From positions 45,701 to 105,565 of the forward strand of contig NW_001865059.1 in assembly GCF_000002865.3 (NCBI RefSeq): a stretch of DNA of 59,865 nucleotides, read 5' to 3'. The position numbers and the translations under genes are program-made. Source of the DNA: Monosiga brevicollis MX1. Taxonomy: Eukaryota > Opisthokonta > Choanoflagellata > Craspedida > Salpingoecidae. A model generated the notes under the pieces. The model ran no database searches. It saw only the letters and a program-made list of their open reading frames with translations, and was not told the origin of the DNA. Positions 42,801-56,750 of the stretch are shown piece by piece (position 1 is the first letter of the stretch; the number at the start of each line of letters is the position of its first letter).

Positions 42801-45800
42801 GGACTTTGTGGCGCCCGAGTTGGTATCGGGCACGCTTGCCTTTGACACCGCCACTCTGACGGTCAGTTTTTCTGAAAATGTGGCCGTTTCAACAGCAACC
42901 ATCTCCTTTGCTGTCCATGGTTTTGAAGTCGGTAACTTTACGGTAGATGTCCAAGCAGGATCCCTGGTGGGATTTGTCAATCCTGTAGTTGCTGATCTGA
43001 CCGCAGACGCTTTGAATGTGCTCAAGACGAAGCCAAGCATTGTTTTGGAGAGCGAGCTTACCAGCACCTTGTTTACTCTTGACGTTGCCGACGATGCCGA
43101 CAACGCGCTGCAGCTGCCCGTCACCATAAATTGGACCATTGATGCAGACACCGTGGCCCCCACTGTCACTGCGTACGCACTTGATCTGAGTACCAGCACG
43201 CTGACCCTCAACTTTAGCGAAACGGTGAATTTAACCTCGCTTGTGGCCTCCAGTCTGCGCATTGGCACTGGTGCGGCAGCTAGCAACTCCTTGGCGCTGC
43301 AAGAACTTGTTTGTGCCGAGAATTACGGCGTCAGTTGTGACTTTGTCTTGTCCGCCGCTGATCTCTTTGCTCTGCAATCGGCGGCACACGTGGGAGTTAA
43401 TGCCAGCACCTCCCTTCTGTATTTGGCATCTGGCTTTGTGCAAGATGTCTTTGGCAATGCAGCCGCCGCTGATCTCACGGGCCTGGCACCCACCTCTTTT
43501 ACGGCGGATATGGTGCGCCCCAGTGTAACTAGCTTCAGCTTGGACCTCAATGTTTCAACCCTGACCATCGCTTTCACCGAACCCGTGACTGAGTTTAACG
43601 CCTCGTTAGTGCATGTTGGCTTTGGTGGGACAAGTCTCGCCGTGAGTGGCACCGCTACAATTGCCAGCGCGCTTGTGACGCTGNNNNNNNNNNNNNNNNN
43701 NNNNNNNNNNNNNNNNNNNNNNNNNNNNNNNNNATCTTTTCACTCCACCCCACGGTCTGCAATAGCACTGATCGTTGTTTGCTCACCTGGGAGGACGATG
43801 CAGTGTGGGACACAGCTCTGAATGGAGTATTGGCCGGCAATCGCAGCGTTGACGTTCTTGTGCTGGACACGATTCCGCCGCGCTTGCTGGCGTTTACACG
43901 TATCGACTTGGACACCAGCGAAGTCACGCTACGCTTCAGCGAAGTCCTGGACACTGCTTCTTTGGTACCAGGCGAGATTACCCTGCAAACGCTTTTTGAG
44001 GATCCGTCCTCGACCGTGACACTATCCAACTTTACAGTTGCTCTTGGAAGTGTAAATTCGCGGTTGCTTGTTTTGTCATTGGGAGTGCTTGACATTAATG
44101 CCATCAAGCGAGACCCGCTGGTCTGCAGCTACCGTGCTAGCTGCTACGTGACCTTCTCCGCGGCCTTTGGCCAGGACACAAGTGGAAATGCAATTGTAGC
44201 GACGGGACAAACCGCCCCAGGATACCTGGTTTCCACATTCGTGGGGGACAGCGTCAAGCCCACACTCACAGGCGCAAATCTCAACTTGACAACGGGCGTT
44301 CTGGGCTTAACTTTTGATGAGCCCATCAATGACGGCAAACTGTTTGTGGGTCGTTTTTCGATCGTGGACGGGATCGCATCTGTAGTGGTTGCTCTCTCGA
44401 GTGGTTTCGCCACCACTGTACATGCCAATTCACTTGGTGCAAGCATACAGCTTTCAACAGAGGCCCTCAATGCCGTGAAGCTGCAGAAGGAGAACGTGGC
44501 CGATGTGAGTGCAACAACTGGGGCGTTCCGTGATCTTGCCAACCCAGCAAATGAGGCGATTGCGCAGATCACGTCCCTTCTCCTTCTACCAGATACAAGC
44601 GCACCTAACCTTGTGTCGTTCACGCTGGACCTTGACGCCAATGCGCTGCTCATGACTTTTGATGAGCCCATGCAAGATGATTTCAATGGAACGTTCTTGA
44701 CATTGCGTGAAACTTCCGCCATCGCTAACGCTACGCAGAGCTACAATTTGACTGCTTCGCAGTTTCTCTGGAGCGCCGACGGCCTTAGCGTCATCCTTAC
44801 CCTTGACGCTGCTGATGTGGGTGCCCTCAAGAGCAATGCCAAGCTAGGAACGCTAGTGACAAACACGTTTCTCTATGGTTTCGATTTTGCCCAAGACGTC
44901 AGTGGCAATAGCGTGGCTGCAATTGCAGGGCGCCAGGCTGAGGCGGTGGTCCGGGACGATACTTTTACGCAGCTGGTAGCCAATCACCTTAACCTTACAG
45001 CCGCCACGCTACGCCTGGTGTTTGACGACGCGGTTAATGCTTCTACCTTGACACCAAGCGCGCTGGAGCTGCGCAGCAACCGCACCTCCACAGCCCAAAC
45101 CATCACGTTGACAAGCTCTACCGGTCGGGCGATTGCTGGTGCGCCTTTTGAGGTGATGATTGAGCTGTCAGCAGCTGACTTGCATCGCATCCAAAGGCAA
45201 TCCCAGTTGGCGCGTTCCATTGCAACCACCTACATCGCTTTTACTAGCGCCTTGCTTGATGATGTCAATGGCGCGCCCGTTGTGGCAGTGCTTGGAACGC
45301 GTGCGCAACAGGCGACCTCATATGTGACTGATGGCACCTCACCACAGATTGCTGCCTGGACATTTGATGCAGATGCCATGCAACTTACTCTCAATTTCTC
45401 AGAACCGATTGTTCTCGGCAATCTATCGGCGCTTCAACTGGTTGAACTTGAGGAGCTTGACCTCAATTCTTCAAGCTTTAATCAGCTCAATTTCCTAGCG
45501 TATACTGTGGACCTGAGTCCATCTCAAGTGGCTGCTGTTCAGGCTAGCCTGCTTTTTAAAAATGCTAGCACCTCTGTGTTGCGTGTTGCCCCAGATTTTG
45601 CGGTTGATCTGTTTGGCAACGCCATGCTTGCGGAAACAGTGGTTGCCAGTGAGTATGTGGTCGACTCGACGCCTTCAACGGTACAGTCCTTGCTCGTCGA
45701 CCTTAGCCTGGGAAGTGTCCTCCTAACCTTTGATGAGGTCGTTGTCCCAACAAACGGAAGCGTGGCGCTTATCAGTATTGCAGAGTCTGGCAATGTGACT

Positions 45801-48800
45801 CTTCCCGTTCGTGCGCTGGGTTTGACGCCCAATGCCACGCAATGGTTCCAGATTGATGCTGCCGCGTTTTTGGAGCTTTTGGGCACAAGTTTCGAGACAG
45901 ACAATGCGACATTCTTTTTCATCCCAGACTTGCTTGTACAGGACATGGCGGGTGTGCCCAACGTGGAGCATACAGCTGATGTGTTTACCGTGACCCCCGA
46001 TCTCGTTGCTCCCGTTCCAGTGGAGGCTGTTGTGGATATGAACATTCGGGCCCTTGACATTGAGTTTTCCGAGCCCGTCAATGCGCAATCGGCCAATGGC
46101 AGTGCATTTGTTCTTGCAGGCGCAGCGTCGGGGCAGACGATCCGTCTGACAGATGCGACGGCGTCAACACCTTCCCTGCCTGTGCTTCGCCTGACGTTTA
46201 CGCCTGCCATTACTGAATTCATCCTCGCGCAAGATGAGGTCGTCTTCGTCATTGGCAACACGAGTGTGCAGCTTTCTGCCGGTGCTGTGGCTGATCGTCG
46301 CAACAACTCTGTGGGTGCCTCGAGTATCGTGCTGCACGACGTTTTGGATGATGTGACGCCCCCTGTTTTACAAAATTGGTCGCTTGACCTGAACAATGGC
46401 CTGTTCTCATTCACTTTTGACGAGTCGGTCAACGCCAGCCTTCTCAACTTTACAGGCGTTTATTTGCGCAACTCGGTGACGGCGTACAATTTCTCGCTCA
46501 CCGATCTGACCGTTACAGGTGGATTCATTGCCCTCCAAGTTTCTGCCGCGCTTCCTGCATCCCGCCTCACAACCTTGCTCTTTGATGAACCTCATATCTG
46601 GGCCAACCAGTCGCGACTAGCCTTTCCGGCCACTTTTGCAACGGATCGCTTTGAAAATCAAATTTTGGCTGTGCCTGCACCCGGCATACAAGCCACGTCC
46701 GTGATCCCGGATACGACGGCGCCTGTGCTGCTATCTAGTGCGATCAACTTGTCGACTGGAGTTCTGGGACTGCGATTTTCCGAACCTGTAGCTCTCGACT
46801 CTTTCAACGCCTCGCGCGTGCAGCTGGAGGGCGGCAGTCCTGCCACCAACGTTGTTGTGGTTGACAACAATGTGACGCTCAGTGATGAAGGCACGCTCAT
46901 CGAGATCATCTTGTCCCGCGATACTCTTGCGGCCGTGCAGCGCCATCTTGTGCTTCCCGGTGGCGGTACTCCCAATATCAACGTCAGCTTGCTTACAGAT
47001 AGCGTGGCTGACACGCGCGATAATTGGGCCATCACCCAAGGTGTTTCGTGCAGTGTGGCTGCTGATGTTATTGCGCCTACTTTGATCGGATTCTCCGTTG
47101 ATCTCAATGCTCCTTACCTTGCGCTCACTTTTTCCGAGCCCATGGATTTGGCTAGCACCAATATTCCTGCCTTGGTTCTGTTGAGCTCGGCCGTCGACGC
47201 CACTCAGACGCAGCTGGCCAGTACCAATTTGACGTTTACAGATGCTCTCCATCGAGAAGCGTGGATTGTCCTGGCGGATGAGGACGTCACCAGCATTATG
47301 GCACGCAGTGGCTTCTTCACATCCGTGAACGATGCATATTTACTTGTAAGCTCACCCTTTCTTGCCGATCGGAGTGGCAATGCCATTTTCAATGCAACGC
47401 TAAACGCCACTGCTTTTGCCCGCGTGGATCGCACGCCAACGTTGATCAGCGCGCTGTTAGACATGAGCACGGCAACACTTAATCTCACGTTCTCCGAGGT
47501 TCTTGCCCCATCTTCGAGCAACCTGTCTCGAGTGGCTTTGGCCACACCCGACAACACCACATTTTACCTCTCGGCAAACAGCACCGTTGACACAGCGTCC
47601 CCTTCAGCTATCCTGACGATTCGTCTTGGTCTTAGTGACTACGACGGTGTGCTGGCGGCGGGCATTGCCACCTCGGCCGCCACGGTGCTTTGGCTAGAGC
47701 CGGCTGCATTCGAGACTCGGTTTGCTGTGGGCAATGTTGCAACGCAGCGCCCTCTTGATTCATACACCGGGGATGCGTCCACGCCAGCACTGGTGAGCTT
47801 TAGCCTAGACATGAATGAGCGTGTACTACTGCTCACTTTTACCAAGGTCATCAACGTCAGCAGCTTTCAAGCAGCAGCATTTGCGCTGCAGCAGACTGCC
47901 TTTGCCACCAGTTCGGTCCGCCTGGGGTCGCTGGACCTGCCTGCAACTAGCCTGAATACGCGTTTCGTTGCCATTGATATAAGTGTGGCATCGTATAGTG
48001 ACCTGGCACTTGCAAACACTGTGTGCCGCTCGCTTGCGTCCTGCTTCTTGATCATCGATGCAAATGTGGCTGGCAACGACATGTTTGGCTTGTCCATTGC
48101 GGCTCAAAGCAACGGAGCCGCCCAAGCTGCCGCTGAATTGGTGTTGGACACCACGCCACCTCGTATCGCAGAGTTGCAAATTAATTTGACATCGCGCTCT
48201 GTGCACTTGGTATTTGATGAGCCCATTGATGCAACTGCTTTGAATGCGTCGGCTTTTGCGTTGGGTGCTGCCGAGAATTCCTTCGAAGCCATGACAAGTT
48301 TCCCTGGCCTTGCCGTGGGCACATCTGATGTACAATTCAGTCTGTCCAATCCTGACTTTGATGCCGTGGTTACGAATGACGCGATTTTGCGTAACCTATC
48401 CACTGCAGGCATTATATTTCTAGACACGCCTGCAACCTTGGTAGATGTTTTTGGCAACGCTGTGCTACGGCCCTCCTTTGCTGCGGCCACGTCCTTTACT
48501 GAGGATGCCCGCGCGCCAACAGCCATTAGCTTCTCGGTCAGCATTGACCAGGAACTAACGGTCACCATCACCTTTGACGAACCGCCGCGCGCACTGCTGA
48601 CAACGCCCACGCTGGTGCTGACCAATGCTTCTACGTCACTGACACTTGGTGACCTGACTTTCCTTTCTCTCGACGGGCGTGATGTGACATTTGTCGTCTC
48701 TGCGGCCCGAGGCCGCGAGGCCAAGGATTTGGGCATTGCCACCTGGACTGCAGCCACGGCACAGGTTCCTGCGGAGATGGTGACAGATTTTGCTGGCAAC

Positions 48801-51800
48801 AACAACAGCCTCATTGCCGATCTAGGTCCCGTGCAGACATCTGTGGTGGATGCCACAGCACCAATCCTACAGAATGTGGTTCTGGACTTTGATGCCTTAT
48901 CCTTGCGCCTTGATTTTGATGAGCCCCTGCTCTCGCGGGGTGTCAATCTTTCTGGTCTTGCGCTACAAAATAACGGAGATGTGGTGGCCTTGACCAGCGC
49001 CTTGGATTTTACACTCAACTTTTCGAGCAGCACACTGTTTGTTGACCTGTCCCCAATCGGCCTCGAGCTCAAAAATGTAAGCTTGAATTTTGAAGCTGAT
49101 CCTGCCAACACTGTGTTGGCCATTGCAAGCGGGGCATACGCTGATCTGTACACCAATGCCGTGGTTGGACCAGCCACAGCGGCCATCAACCAGACTGTTG
49201 CTGATTCGACCGCACCTCTCATTATCGCAGTCGAAGTGGATACCTCTCAGGGAACACTGTCCGTGGTCACCAATGAGCCTGTGGCAACGCCAGATCTTCG
49301 CTACAGTGTGTCCATCACGAGCGGTGGCACTACCATGCACCTGGCACCGGCTACCACTCAGTACCTACCTTCCCCTCGACACGGCGTCTTTGGTGACCTG
49401 GACCCTAGTGAAGTGGCTCAAATCAAATTGATTTTTACAAGCTGCAACGACAATTGCACCGGTTTTGTGCAAGCCAGCACCGTTTCGGACACGGTGGGTC
49501 TGGATAACATCAACACAACCGTGACCTTGACCCTCGTTCCAGACAGCATTCCCCCTGTCATTACTGCCAAGGTGCTGGACATGGAAAATTTGACCTTGTC
49601 ACTGGTCTTTGACGAGCCTCTGAACACGGCGCAAGCTGTATCGGGCTTTGTGACCTTCCAAAACCAACCAAACAGCGCGAGTGCCACATATACGGTCTCT
49701 GTCACGCCAATTAGCGTAACCTATCTTTCCGCATACAGCATTCAGATTTTGCTGAGTGACGCCGATGGCAATGCGCTTAAGGAGCAGGCCGGCTTGGCAA
49801 CCTCCACATCCAACACCTACCTCGCCCTGGATCTGACGGTGACCGACGTGCGAGGTAATCAGGTTGTTGCAGTCCCAACAAGTGCAGCTCTTGGCGGTGT
49901 GGTTGTCCAGGCCGATGGAGAAGAGCCACAACTACTGTCAGCCTCCTTGAATTTTGAGTCTCGCCTGCTGATTCTTACCTTTGATGAAACCATCAATGCC
50001 AGCTCCGTGCGCATTGCAGAACTCACCTTGCATGCGACAAGCACAATGCCTGCGCCCTCCTACCAACTCTCTGATTTAACCATCAGCTCTGCCGTTGTGG
50101 GCTCCGACTATGTACTTTCCCTTGGGTTCTCAAGTGTCGACAAAGATGGCATGCTGACCGCTGGTGTGGGCTTGCCCGAGGCTTACGTCGCAATTTCATC
50201 GGCCTTCGCAAGTGACATGTCAGGACTTGCAGTAGAGGCTTTAACGTTTGGTGTCAACCCCTTGGCCGTTAGTCCAATAATTGCTGATACCACTGCTCCC
50301 ACCATTGCCGCCATCAATGTGACAGTCAGTTCTGGCGAGCTTGACTTGAGCTTTTCAGAAGCAATCAACGCAAGTTCATTGGATGAGACCTTGCTTCATG
50401 TCGGTTCAGCCACCGGCATTGCCACAGAATTTGTTCCCGTCTATTCCTATGTCGCCCTCGCTGGTGTGCGCACCCTTCACCTTGAGATGGATGCCACTTC
50501 AACAGCACAGCTCAAACAACTGGTTGTGGCTGGCCAGCTTCGCTTTAGCGCAGCTGCTAATCTTGTGTCTGACTTATTTGGCAACCCCAGTGTACCTTTG
50601 GTAAATGTGACGCCTGCCGCCGTGGCGCCCGATCAGACTGCGCCGACCCTGCTCAGCTGTACCATTGATGTAGCAACGGAGACGTTGACTGTTTCCTTCG
50701 ACGAGCCCGTCTTCGTGAACGCAAGTGAATCTATCGAGCTGGGTAATGCGAGCAACGTTTGGATGCCATTGACGGATCCCATTCCCAGCGTCAGTGGAGC
50801 AACTGTTGCCGTTGCTCTTGACACTCTGACTCTGAATCGCGTCAAGGCCAACTTCTTTGGACCCGAGCTGCTGTGCCGTGCTGGGGCAACTGCACCCGTG
50901 TGGGATTTGTTTGGCAATGCGCCGGGGGCTGCGCTTGGTCCGCAAAACGTAACTTTAACGCCCGATGTGTCGGCGCCGACTCTTCTCGCAGTGACACTCA
51001 ACCTCAGCTCTGCTACTCTTGTACTAGAGTTTGACGAGGCCATTGACATCAATCTCACCGCCGCAAACCTGACACTTGAGACAGCTGATCTTGTGGTTGC
51101 TGTGACTGTTGACGGAGTTCAGCAGGACCTTGCTACCTCAACACTTGAGCTACATCTTGACCCCGGCAGCATGAATAGCATTCGCGTGAGCACCCGTCTG
51201 CTGAATTCAACTGTGTTCCTTTATTATTCGCCAGCCGCACTGGCAGACTTTGCTGGTAATGAGTTGGTCAACAACGGCAATGCTACTCTTCAGAGCGTCT
51301 TCCCTGATGAAGTGAGCCCCAGTGTGGTGTCGATTGTGATGGACATGACGGCCCAGATCGTCGTGATGGAGTTTGATGAGCCTGTTAAGGGTCTCAACCT
51401 GTCGATGCTGCGTCTGGGGTCGACATCAGCCACCGCCTCGGCTAATGCACTGGATTTACATAATTCTAGCACCGATGACCAGCTCACATACACTCTGCAA
51501 CTAACCACGGCGGGCTTTGAAGCACTTGCTATGGATCCGAGTGTGGCCACCTCTGTCTCCAACACGTTCTTTTTCTGGCCTGCTGAATTTGCGCAAGATT
51601 ATTTCGACAACACCCTTCAGCCTGCCAACAGTGTGGGCGTGGCGGCCACCACTGTAGTCAATGACACGGTGGCGCCGCGCATTGTAGCGTTTGACCTCAA
51701 CGCGGATGATGGCACCCTCGCCGTGACTTTTAGCGAGCCCATGAGTCAGGCCGAGGTTCCTCTGTTGAATCTGAGTGCAACCAATAGCTCCCTCGGCCTG

Positions 51801-54800
51801 CCGATTGATGGCGCTTCCGGCAGCTGGAACGCACGACGAACCACGTATACGTTTGTTGTTTCTGCGCCAATTCTTGCGGATCTCATTTTGGATGAGATTT
51901 GCGATACAGAAGCACGCTGTTTCCTGCGGTGGTCACCCGAAGCCGCTTTTGATTATGCCGCCAATGCTCTGGTGGCCCTGGAGCCAGAGGGCAACCTGGC
52001 TGTACAGACATTCACGCCCGACTCCACACCCCCGGCATTGACAGCCTTTGTATCCATGGACATGAACACGGGTACTGTCAACCTTTCGTTCTCTGAGAAC
52101 ATGCGAGCCAGCAGCTTTGTTGCAAGCGGTTTGCGCTTCTCTTCTTTTTACAACGTGCCCACATTCTTCTCACCCAACAACGTGAGCGTGCTGACGCCCA
52201 ACGGGGTGAATCAAAGTATTGCTCTGAGCGACAGTGACCTGCACCGCCTCAAATTGGCCGGCCTGTGCTCCAGCAACAGCGCCTGCTGGTTGTCAATGAC
52301 TCTTGGGACCGCCACAGACATGGCCGGCAATGCGGTGCAGGCTGTGTCCAGCTCGACCTTTGATCCACGTCGAGTGCCCGTCGAGTTTCTTGCAGACACA
52401 ACACGCCCTCAGTTGATCCAGGTGGACTTTGCGTACACGGGAAGTAATTCTGTGCAGCTTAACCTTACCTTTGATGAGCCCATGAACGGTGTCTCCTTAC
52501 GCACCGACGTTTTGACCGTGGGCTCAAGCGCAACAGCCACAGTGGCTTTGACGACGAGTTTGGACACCACACCTGCTGATGGCCTTACTCTTTCAGCTGT
52601 GCTTAATCGTGCTGACTTTTTGGCCATCGCAGCTCATGCGACCATTGGTTTGGACGCTGGTACCACCAGGTTTGCCTGCACGGCGCTGTTGGGTGAAGAT
52701 TTGGCTGGCAATGCCGTTCAGCCTCGCACCTTCGCCGCGCAAACTGAGCTGCAAGTTACCAACTTCATTCCAGACACTCGACGACCACTGTTGGCTGAGT
52801 TTGTGACGTATGACGCCACTGATGGTGGTCTTATTCTGCAGTTTGACGAGCCCATGCAAGCTGCCATCCTCAATTTGAGCGGACTTGTCCTATCAAACGG
52901 CACACTCGACTACATTCTCACTGCAGCCACGGTCAGCTACAGCGAGGCAACAGCGTATGCCAAACGTCGCATCAAAATCACGCCCTCGGGTCTTGACCTG
53001 CAGTACCTGCGTCTAACGCCACTCTTCTTCAAGTCGGTTGCAACTACATATGCCCGGATCAATGCTGAGACATTCATGGATCCCTTCTCCAATAGCAATG
53101 AGGCGAGTGTGGCCCTGCAGGCCAGCAACTTTGTGGCCGACACAACCTCCGCCAGCCTCGTTAATTTTACCTTGGACTTGAACCAATCCTTGCTCTCGCT
53201 CACCTTCGACGACATTGTAAAGAGTGACAGCCTGGACCCCACGCGCATATCGCTTCAAAATACTCAGGCAGGCACCAACGGTGCAGCTGGTCGCTACACG
53301 TTGACGGACGTCACGGTGGTCTCGTCGATTGACTACGTGGTTGACGCCTTCTTGTCCGTGGTGGATCTGGCCAATCTTCAGCTCGCCACAAACCTGGCCC
53401 GTACTCGTGCAGACACCTATCTGGTGATTGCCGCAGATGCTCTGGCCGATTCTTACAACAATCCCATCCAGGCAGTGGTTGCCAGTAATGCGCGCCAGGC
53501 TGCGCTTGTCGTTCCCGACGCCATCGCACCCCGCGCCGTGGGTGTTGAGCTTGACATGGGCGCCCGCGTGCTAAACCTGTCTTTCTCCGAGCCCACAGAC
53601 GTGCAAAACATCAGTGGCATGGCCATTGGGGCCTATCCCAGTGACATGGTCAACATTGCTGGCTCCTTTGCGGCCACAGATAATTTGAGGCTGTCTGGTA
53701 CACTTACACTTGATGCTGCTACGATTGACGACTTGAATCGACGCGGCCTTTGTCGCTCGGCTGCCACGTGCACGCTTGTGCTCGGGGCTGGCAGCCTAGT
53801 TGATTATCGGGATAATGAACTAGCCGCCGTAGCAGAGGTGGCGGTTGACACCTTGGTAGCAGACGTGAGGGCACCTACATTGCTTTCGTTTGGCTTAAAT
53901 ACGAACAGTGGCACCATTTCCTTGACCTTTGATGAAGTGGTCAATGGCACCTCCTTGGATGTCGAGGCACTGGCACTGGCAGCGACGCCAAGCAACATTC
54001 CACTGGCTGGCGTGGTGCAGGGGGCCCTTGCCCTAGACACCACCCTTACCGTGACATTGGACGCCAGTGCCCTCGATTCCATTCGCTTGCAGCCGCCGGT
54101 CGGCCGCAGTACCTCAAGCACTACTTTGTCGGGCACGGCATTTGTCCGTGACTCTTGGGGTAACGTCCACGCAACCCTGTCTTCACAAGTGGCCACAACG
54201 GTGGTATTGGATACCACGCCGCCCTTGGCACAAGCCGCCGTTCTCAACTTGACGTCCAATCAGCTGATCATCATTGTCAATGAGCCTGTGGCCGTGGCCG
54301 CCACACAACCAGAGCTCGTTGCTCTTCGCACTGTGGTCCAAGGCAGCGACGTGGTAGTGGCTTTGACCGCTGCCGATACAACCGTATCGTCCGCTAATGG
54401 TAACACACTTCGCATCGATTTGTCTGCCATCACCTTGAACAAGATTCTCGAGGTTCCAAGTTTTGCTGCACCAGGTCAAACAGTCCGACTCACACATACC
54501 AGCGGTGCCTTTGTGGATATGTTTGGCAATGACGCCGCCGCTCGTTCCGTTGGCAATGGACTGGAGTTGACAAATGTTGTCCCAGATACTAATGCCCCCT
54601 CCCTGGTGAGCTTCAGTGCTGACCTCAATGCTACCACTTTGCGCCTTACTTTTGATGAGCCTGTCAACGCCAGCACAGCCAACTTCAGCAAGTTGTTGCT
54701 TGTACGGGAGCAGAACCAGGTCTCCACCGTTTTCCGCTTGTCCAGCGCCGAGGTGCAAGCAGAAACACTATATGTGGTGGTAGTGTATCTCAGCTCAGGG

Positions 54801-56750
54801 GACGTAGACCGTCTCAATGCCATTGGCAACCTTTATTCAAGTCAAGGCACCAGTTACATGGCGCTCGATGCCGGCTTTGTGCAAGATTTGCAGGGCAACG
54901 ATGCCCTTGTCTTGGACCTCGCCAACGCGCTTCTGGCCCATTCGTTTGCTGCAGATGAAACGTCCGGTGTTTTGGTGGGTGCGCAGATCTCGCTGACCAC
55001 TGCCGAGCTTGTGTTGACATTCAGCGAGGTTGTCAACGCCAGCTCTTTGAACGTTTCTCGTCTCGCGGTGGGACCAAGGGCGATGGCCTTGGGCAGCGTG
55101 ACCCTTCAAAGCTCTGCGGCCAGCAGTCCAACTGATAGTGCGACCACACTGACTATCTCACTGACCCAAAAGGATGTCAAGGCACTCAAGCGCGAGGGTG
55201 TGGCGTTTGCACCAGACCGTGCGTTTGTGCAGGCGTTGGCTGGTGCGGTTGTGGACGTCTCGGGCGTCATGGTTCGTACTTCAGGCTTCGTTGCAGCATC
55301 GCCAGCAGTTGGGGCAAGCGGAGATGTGGCTGTGAGCAACGTCACGCTAGATTTCGACGCACGCCAGCTTATTGTCACCTTTGATGATGATGTCGACCCC
55401 ACTAGCGTGAACGTGTCTGCGTTTGCGCTGTCCGACAACACCACCACATTGGCGCTGATCGACTCGTTTGTGTGTGGTAGCTGTCCGGGCAACACGTACC
55501 AGGCCACTGCTTGCACTGAGGATGCTCCTGCGGTGTGCACACCTTGCACACCGTGTGCTGGCACTGAATACGAAGTTGCCCCTTGCAACGCTACACATGA
55601 CACTACGTGTGCATCGTGCTCCACTTGTGGAATTGGAGAGTTTGTGCTCCAAGCGTGCTCGCCCTTTGAGGACACTCGCTGCGCTACTTGCAGTGGAGCC
55701 TGCGAAAGCGGATTCTATGAGGCAGCAGCCTGCAACTCCGTCACCGATCGCTTGTGTGCACCATGCACTGCCTGCGGGGACGGAGAGTACACAGTGTCGG
55801 CATGCAACGCAACACACAATGCGGTATGTGCAGCGTGCAGCACCTGTTCTGGTTCACAATACGAGTCGAGTGCATGCTGGAGTGGCAGCGACACTGTATG
55901 CTCAGATTGTGGCAGCTGTGCTGAGGGAGAGTTTGAAGTTTCGCCCTGTGATGGAGCCAATGCTGAGGTTTGCGCCACCTGCACCACGTGCTCCGCTGGC
56001 TATTATGCTGAAACTGCATGCTCAGCAAACGCGAATGCGGAATGCAGCCCATGCACAGCGTGTGGTCTTGGAGAGTTTGTGAGTCAGGCTTGTAATGCTA
56101 CCCACGACGCCATCTGTACGACATGCACGTCGTGTGGCCCAGGAACGTACCAGTCTGCGCCATGCACCGAGAGTAGCGACTCGGAATGCACAGCTTGTGG
56201 GGCGCACTGCACATTGTGTGTCGATGGCTCGCAGTGCACAGCCTGCGAGGGTGGATACGCTCTGCATGACGGAGAGTGTGTGGACACATGCCCCACGGGT
56301 ACCTTCAATGACACCACCACGGGCACCTGTGCTTTGTGCGATGCTTCATGCCAAAGTTGCACGGGCTCGGCCGTTGACGAATGCGACGGGTGTTATAACA
56401 ACATGTACTTGCAAGCGGGTCGCTGCGAGAGCAGTTGTGGTACAGGCCAGTATAACAGGACCGTATCAGGCATCGGTCAGACTTGCGTGGCATGCAACTC
56501 TTCATGCACAGAATGCTATGGTGGCAGCGCCGACAACTGTCTGACTTGCGATGTTGGTGAGGTTTTGATCGACCACAGCTGTGCACCAGCTTGTCCGGCA
56601 GGTTATCGGGAAGAAAATAGCCGCTGCTGGCCATGTACTGTGGGCTGTGATGCCTGCTCCGCAAGTGCGTGCACAGAGTGTGGTTCAGGCTACATCCTGG
56701 ACAACGGCGTCTGCACGATGGCGTGCGAAAACAGTTTTTATGCAGCTTGA
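33816..56750 (+). CDS. Giant secreted multi-repeat protein (filamin-like + SbsA-like + TNFR/furin-like)
   Basis: Model: exons 33816-33837, 34043-34111, 34228-39063 and 39167-56750 (with a 50-N gap at 43684-43733), all in phase; about 7,490 aa plus the gap. Exons 1-2 encode a signal peptide (MQLSDPARALRARAFLCIGL then VMTLLTTRVFG). Next come 15 repeats of about 105 residues: GTPTxxSTLxCVG, then VRxxExVLCTIxVRDxxG, then FNVTAP, often ending SPFxxxVxG as in filamin Ig-like domains, with a conserved Cys pair. A 103-nt intron (39064-39166; donor GTAAAC, branch CTGAC, acceptor CTAG) leads to about 46 Ig-like repeats of the SbsA-like family seen at 2-11929. From about 55470 follow 10 TNFR-like repeats, then about 5 furin-like repeats from about 56190. 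There is no TM helix; the stop falls inside a furin-like unit. It is probably an extracellular or coat adhesin (inference). The first two exons are less certain than the rest. Confidence 0.85.
39064..39166 (+). other. Intron separating the two Ig-like repeat classes
   Basis: A 103-nt phase-1 intron. The upstream frame ends at 39063 (first base of a Glu codon) and the downstream frame resumes with AG TAC TTC at 39167. It contains a TTCTGAC branch-like site at 39132-39138. Splicing gives FSTEYFPDIASFD without a break. It falls exactly at the switch from filamin-like to SbsA-like repeats. Confidence 0.9.
43684..43733. other. Assembly gap (50 N) inside the giant exon
   Basis: The frame before the gap (ending ...IASALVTL) and after it (starting IFSLHPTVCNSTDRC) both fit the repeat but are offset. 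The gap size is therefore nominal and the frame change is an artefact of the placeholder. The missing part is likely small, since the two sides supply the middle and end of one repeat. Confidence 0.95.

Noticed and set aside
43734-43821. Apparent frameshift and stop at 43821 in the giant exon
   Set aside because: The frame change coincides with a placeholder gap of exactly 50 N. The repeat pattern continues in the other frame directly after the gap.
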